Position numbers and translations under genes: made by a program. Shown here one piece after another: positions 30,601 through 35,204 of a DNA stretch of 35,204 nt. Every line of letters starts with the position of its first letter. Position 1 is the first letter of the stretch. The notes beneath the pieces were generated by a model, which saw only the letters and a program-made list of their open reading frames with translations, did not search any database and was not told where the DNA came from. This stretch comes from Silene noctiflora (lineage: Eukaryota > Streptophyta > Magnoliopsida > Caryophyllales > Caryophyllaceae), in assembly GCA_009801015.1 (NCBI GenBank), contig VHZZ01000886.1:133774-168977 (forward strand). The letters run 5' to 3'.

Positions 30601-33600
30601 ACCATGAAAACGGGTCTAAGCCATACCCATAAAGAGGAGAGAGAGCCCAGAGGACTAGCGTCTGGGTTTATAAAGTTGTGATTTAGTGAACTCACTTCCT
30701 CATTTTACCAATGTGGGGACATTCACATGTGGGTAAACCACAAATAGGAGCTCTTAACAAGATACAACGTAAAACATGTCATATTTGAGTCATTGTAACA
30801 TCTTTCACATTACTAGCATTTTAAAAAATTTGCAGCTATTGTAAGTTGTGAAATAATATAGGTCAAAGTTGACATCAATTGACAACTGGCGTCAAACAAG
30901 TTCAATATAAATGGAATGGAGAGAGCACATCATAATGACAATTCATAATTGACTCTCACTAGTAGGCTCACCAATAGATGTTTCGGTACCACGTGCTGTT
31001 TTCCCATATACATCAGCCTGTAGGTACGAATCTGCCTCCCAGCCCACCAAATTTTGAGCTGAAAATTCTTGATTAGCTAAACTCGAATCCATCCTTTTCG
31101 TATCAGGCTCTTCAAAAGCAACTAATTTTTCATCCGGAACTTCGACAACAACTTTTGTAGCAGGTCTCTTATTTCCATGGTTAGAGATAGTTTTCCTAGA
31201 CCCTGGTACACCGTGTGACTGTCCTCCCATCTTAGGTCTATTTGAAGTAGGACTAGCAATCCACTTTTGCGCATCATCCCATTTTGATGGAGCTGTCTTT
31301 GAAAATGGTGTGGCAGGGACTCTCTGTGTTCCTCGTTCTGCCTTCTGAAATTCAAAGGCAGGTGATATAATACTTCTGCTGTCATGGCCACTCCCGTAAT
31401 CTGACTCAAACTCTTCATTTGACTTGATCCTCGAACCAAACAATGAAGGGTCTTTTAATTTATGTTCTGACGTAATATCAGAGTCTCCCATTGAAGTTGA
31501 GCATTCCACAAATTCGCGCACAACGTCCACATCTTTGCAGTTTTCAGAAAAATTGCTATCTGAATCAATATAGTATGCAGAAATATTCACTATGTCAGCC
31601 AAGTAGCCAACATGCAAATGACAGTGGTGTCCATGTAGGATTCAATTTGTCTCAGCAAGGAATATAATAATACTGCCAGTTCGTGTGGCGGTTTTGAGCT
31701 GAAACCACCATTTTGCATGGCGTTCTAAGCTTAAATAGCCATGCAAAATGGCAGGCTAGGACTTTTACAAACAGTAACAAAAATAATTGAAAAATATTGA
31801 AGTTTGTAAGAACTGCCATGCCAAATGGCGGCTTTATTATACAAAAGATGTCATTAGCATCGCAGTTTTAAGAGCTTTATGTTTTCATATACTAAAAGTT
31901 GTCCAAAAAGAAGTGAAAAGAACACAGAACCACCATGGCGCGACAGTTTTATTACCTTAATAAAAAAAATATATATTGCAAAAATGGCCTACAAATCGGG
32001 GGATGTTACATTTGCTTAGTTACGAGAATCTGCTTCAAGGGCATCATTTTGACAAATTAGTTTGCTATTTTTTTTTCTTATTATTTTGCGGGCACTATTT
32101 GGAAAACAAATACAGAAAAGTACACCTTTCACCATTGTAGATTCTTTAGACACGGACAGACCTACAGAAATAAGTGATGATTAAGCTGGTAAATTAAGAA
32201 GATAAGTTTCTAACTATCTCCTTGAGCTGTAAAAAGTTGCACTAAGGAATTATAGGATCACTAGACCACACTTCTATTAATTCGATTCAGACAATGCCCC
32301 ACAATTATAAAAACTGGATTTGCAGAACTGTTACACTTCTGTGCAGCAGCCTAACCAAGTTTATTGTTTAACCCCTCCCAAAAGCAGCAAGCCCTGGAAC
32401 AGGAAAAAGGTGAACAGTCCCACTTGCTTGTGGGATTCAAACAGTCTTAGGATTTTTTCAAAACTTGGTTCAACTGAAAAATCAATCTCTGGAAGGAAAG
32501 TAGGAAACTAGAGTTATACTCCTATAGTCCAATGTATCACACACTGATCAATTTCCTTTATATATCTAATAAGAAACCTATTGGCGACAAAGCATCTAGA
32601 ACCGCCCAAACATCTTTTGAGCATGATTACAAACCAATCACAATCCATGATGTAAATCCTAGAGGTCTACAATTCCGATAGAAAACGAGTCTCTCATAAG
32701 ATGTCGCTCAATTCTGGAAGCTGGAAGCTTGTTTTAACGTAATTTATAGCATAAGCTAGACAGTTTTCATGTCTACATCACGAGATCATAGCCTATAGCA
32801 CGGTCCATTCATAACACACTACCTACAGCAAATTCTGACTTCAGAACATCAAATTTTCATATTTTTGAATAATCCAAATCTAGAATCACATACTCTATGC
32901 TTTATGGGTCGCTACAGCCTACAAATATCACCTATACACATTGCAGAGCAAAGGGGCTACCCAGGATCTCCCAAAACTCTAAAGCGATGAAGAAGATGAA
33001 CTTTTTAAGTCGATTTTTTTGTTTTTTCCTAAATTACTATCATGTTACTATTTCGGCCCCTTAAATTTTGCAATCTATGTTTAGCCTCCCTAACTTCAAA
33101 TAATCGCTCCACAACAAGCAAGTTTAAACTCGAGTTCAAGGGACAATACACAAATAATACTCCTAGTAAAGTCCAAATAATCTAAAATAGCAGTTAGCAC
33201 ATTAAAATTCGATACAAAATTAGTCGAAATATTACTTCAATCAATGGTAAACAAATGATTGGGATGGAGGGAGTATCTTATCGAAAAAAATAAACAAAAT
33301 GTGAAGTAAAGTACCTCTATGATCCTCAATGCCAGAGAACTGAGATCTTAATGTGCAAGAAGAATCAACTTCCTCAACTTCCCTCCTTTTCTTCTCCACC
33401 CCCATCAACATACTCCTTAGCTTAGCTGGTGACAACCCACCACCACCACCTCCTCTCTGAACCCAATTACAATAAACAAAAAACTCAACATCAAAAACAT
33501 GGGTCAATCATTTGTTTACCTTTTTTATTCTTTGTTAGCGGTATTTTAATATACAGTAAACAAATGACCGGGACGGAGGGAGTACTAACACAAACACTAT

Positions 33601-33737
33601 AGCATCAAATACAACAGCAACAACAACAAATCCTTAAACCCAAAACATGATTTGAGATCAAACTATTATAAATTTAAGTAAAATGTGAAAATCAAAGTGG
33701 ATTCTACCTGAGGTCTTTCAATCCTAGCATAATCCAT
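27646..33737 (-). CDS. Remorin family protein with long N-terminal region (group 6-like)
   Basis: Six exons: 33708-33737, 33315-33456, 30972-31559, 29896-30343, 28922-29003 and 27646-27864 (stop 27646-27648). They total 1509 nt, or 502 residues, close to long-type remorins. The N-terminus is MDYARIERPQ, then a Gly run and LSPAKLRSMLMGVEKKRREV, which marks the branch. Exon 3 encodes ENCKDVDVVREFVECSTS and TPFSKTAPSKWDDAQKWIAS. Exon 4 has ARSVSMRDMGTEMTPIASQE. The Remorin_C coiled coil runs from about residue 385 (RKSVIETRAEVWEEAEKAKY) through FEREEMKIQAWENHQKAKSE and AQDKLMKKLATARHKAEEKR to about 490. The tail FTCWKCSCSFCCC has six Cys and fits an S-acylated membrane anchor. Remorins are plant-specific proteins of the inner plasma-membrane leaflet that form nanodomains. 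The acceptor of exon 3 has a phase-compatible alternative at 31589 that would add 10 residues. Confidence 0.94.
29370..29655. repeat. Diverged tandem repeat in remorin intron 4
   Basis: Two units (about 29370-29510 and 29518-29655) share the order AACCATGACCA / CACGACCATAG, GTGCACGAATTGAGATCATG / AGAACCGAGAATCCGAGATC and GTATTTAATGCCATGAT / GTATTTAATCCCATGAT. Probably part of an old dispersed repeat. Confidence 0.55.
31690..31945. repeat. Inverted-repeat cluster in remorin intron 2
   Basis: CCATTTTGCATGGC (31709-31722) and its perfect inverse GCCATGCAAAATGG (31739-31752) enclose a 16-base loop. A third near copy GCCATGCCAAATGG lies at 31815-31828 and a partial CCACCATGGCGCG at about 31931. 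It looks like an old foldback element. Confidence 0.6.
33235..33275. mobile_element. Stowaway right-end fragment
   Basis: AACAAATGATTGGGATGGAG followed by GGAG and TA. No left end was found next to it. It is in remorin intron 2, about 40 bases beyond exon 2. Confidence 0.45.
33502..33584. mobile_element. Short or truncated Stowaway in remorin intron 1
   Basis: GGTCAATCATTTGTTTACC at the left is inverted to GTAAACAAATGACCGGGACG at the right, then GAGGGAG and TA. The left terminal CTCCCTCC is missing, so the element is truncated. Confidence 0.5.
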
Positions 33738-34094
33738 GGAAGCAAAATGTGAATAATTATGTCAAAGGTTCAAACTTTGATATGAATTTGTTAAGTTTAT
33801 AGTAAACAAAATGTACCCTTTGCATTGATTGTCAGAAATAATGTATATAACGGATAAATAATCAGGAAAAATGGGGAAAAGGAGAGGACGTTTTCAGATT
33901 TAAGTAATAAGCAGGGCAGTTTTTGTGGGTTTTCTGTGTCTTGTAGTGTGTACTGTGCAGTAGTGATTGAGTAAACTGTAGACTATAATTTTGTTGTTTT
34001 TTGTGCTCCATTTTCATATTATAAATTCAAATATCTTTTTGGGTAATTATTGCTAAGAATATTTTTTATGTTAAAAAATTTAAATGAGATCGGT
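33738..34094 (-). promoter_or_regulatory. Upstream region of the remorin gene
   Basis: A TATATAC word (33843-33850, plus strand ATGTATATAAC) is about 110 bases before the ATG and could be the TATA box. No other element was recognised. Start-site placement is uncertain. Confidence 0.3.
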
Positions 34095-34745
34095 GTTAGG
34101 GGTGTAGCCAAGTTTAGTGGATTTTAAGTTTGGGTAAATTCGATATTAGCTCGTATATTAAAAAAACAAACTCATTTTTCGGATCGAGTTTTTGAAATCA
34201 ACGCTCGATCTCATCTTGTATGCTTTTCCTCAAGTAGAAGCTTGAGCTTTTCTGTAATACGAGTACTTTGTATATCTAGCGTGATCAGGGATGAACTTAC
34301 TGAGCTATTCTCAATTCAAACTCTGATATGCTTGAGGTTGGCTCACTTTGAGCCTGGACTCGAACTTAACTCTTAGTTCAATGAGTTTAAAAAGTTGAAA
34401 CTCGAGCTCATTTTGTCATTATATTCTTTACATTTTTCTATTTTAAAAAAAATAATTAAAAATGCATATTTTAAAAATTTAACATAATTATAAAATACTA
34501 CAGTAAGACAAAACAAAATGATGTATTATTTAAAATAAGTATAACAATAAAAATATCAAAAACTACAAAAACATATAGTTACGAGCTTTTGATCCGTTTT
34601 GTTGAGCTCGCCATTGCCTCATATTTATTCAAAGTTAGCTCGAGCTTAGACTCAAGTCCGGTCAACCCGAACTCGAGACAAGCTTTGACAAAACCGTCTC
34701 CTAGGGATTCTCAAGCAAGCTAAGCTTATTCACTACCTTAATTCC
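34095..34745. repeat. Degenerate GAGCTC-rich repeat, hAT-MITE-like
   Basis: It begins TTAGGGGTGTAGCC like the elements at 15544 and 16570, with GCTCGAG and GAGCTC words and an AT-rich centre. The right end is not clear and no duplication was found. Confidence 0.4.
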
Positions 34746-34771
34746 GGATATAATATGTATAAAACTTATAC

Positions 34772-34955
34772 ATACTCCCTCTATTCTAATGAATAGTTTA
34801 CATTTATTTTATGTATTCAATAATATACTTTTTTCCTATAATTGATTTACAACTTTGGAAAATGTATACAATTTAATACGGGGTAAAACATATAAAATTA
34901 ATGGTTATTTAGTTTTTAAGAAAAAAAATCATGTAATTGTGGGTGTAATTTGTAA
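34772..34955. mobile_element. Stowaway left-end fragment
   Basis: TACTCCCTCTATTCTAATGA is a Stowaway-type end; no matching right end lies before the Helitron end at 34956. Confidence 0.35.
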
Positions 34956-35204
34956 CTAGTACAGATCCCGCGCCATTGCGCGGTATATAGAGTTTTTATT
35001 TTTTTAGTGTATTAAATTTGCACATCATAAATATTTTATATTTCTCTCTTTTGTATTTTGATATGAAACAAAAAATTTGAAATGGAAAACTAATCAAAGA
35101 GAATTAAGCTAAGGTGTGATTTTTTTTTAAATGATTTTTTTTGTCACGAAATTAATAATAAATACTAAATATGAGTCAAATTATTATCTACAGTAATATA
35201 TTAT
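34956..35204 (-). mobile_element. Helitron 3' end, element runs off the window
   Basis: On the minus strand it ends with the hairpin CCGCGC-aatg-GCGCGG (34968-34983), eight bases, then CTAG (34956-34959) before T. This is the classic Helitron 3' end. Interior words (TTTTGATATGAAACAAAAAA, GAGTTTTTATTTTT) match the element at 26186. The 5' end lies beyond 35204. Confidence 0.75.

Noticed and set aside
31709..31752. MicroRNA precursor
   Set aside because: The stem of 14 bp with a 16-base loop is too short for a plant miRNA precursor, and related modules nearby point to a repeat.
1..35204. CRISPR array, operon, prokaryotic element, integrated virus
   Set aside because: No regular spacer array and no viral or bacterial coding sequence; the genes are intron-bearing plant genes. 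The TOM3-like gene is a plant host gene despite its name.

Overview
The window is plant nuclear DNA from a draft assembly. It is AT-rich, its introns are long with GT/AG borders, it carries many small transposable elements, and it has a 625-base N gap. All proteins are of land-plant type. The repeat style (GTGACGGA hairpin elements, Stowaways, GAGCC-rich hAT-like elements) would fit a core eudicot, perhaps Caryophyllales; the order is a weak guess.

Four protein-coding genes were read, all on the minus strand. From right to left, in the direction of transcription, they are: (1) a long remorin of 502 residues (six exons, 27646-33737); (2) a TOM1/TOM3-family seven-pass membrane protein (18509-24909), ten exons visible and one more predicted inside the N gap; (3) a complete orthologue of SUPPRESSOR OF FRIGIDA 4 (seven exons, 8879-14910, 366 residues); (4) an intronless VQ-motif protein like VQ22/JAV1 (6362-7042). 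I joined the exons by hand from splice sites and reading phase. Every junction kept frame, and the products align along their whole length with the family as I know it.

Between and inside the genes lies a dense set of non-autonomous elements. At 1-6361 there are Stowaway MITEs, a Tourist-like MITE, foldback elements, tandem repeats, a GATA-type microsatellite and a Helitron. At 15180-17600, between SUF4 and the TOM3-like gene, two hAT-like MITEs with 8-bp target duplications, a perfect Stowaway and a hairpin MITE stand almost end to end. A short unrecognised plus-strand reading frame (17700-18080) follows them. At 25300-27645 there are a Helitron and a SINE with a 16-bp target duplication. 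At 33740-35204 there are a degenerate GAGCC-type repeat and the start of another Helitron. Related purine-rich foldback elements sit in SUF4 intron 4 and, as a tandem pair, in the last TOM3-like intron.

The four genes have unrelated roles (flowering-time transcription, jasmonate/WRKY-linked defence, a tonoplast protein that tobamoviruses use as a host factor, a membrane-raft scaffold) and look like ordinary chromosomal neighbours. I found no clear new biological system. The observations most worth a second look are the unexplained plus-strand reading frame, the paired bZIP sites in the VQ promoter, and the well-bounded mobile elements.
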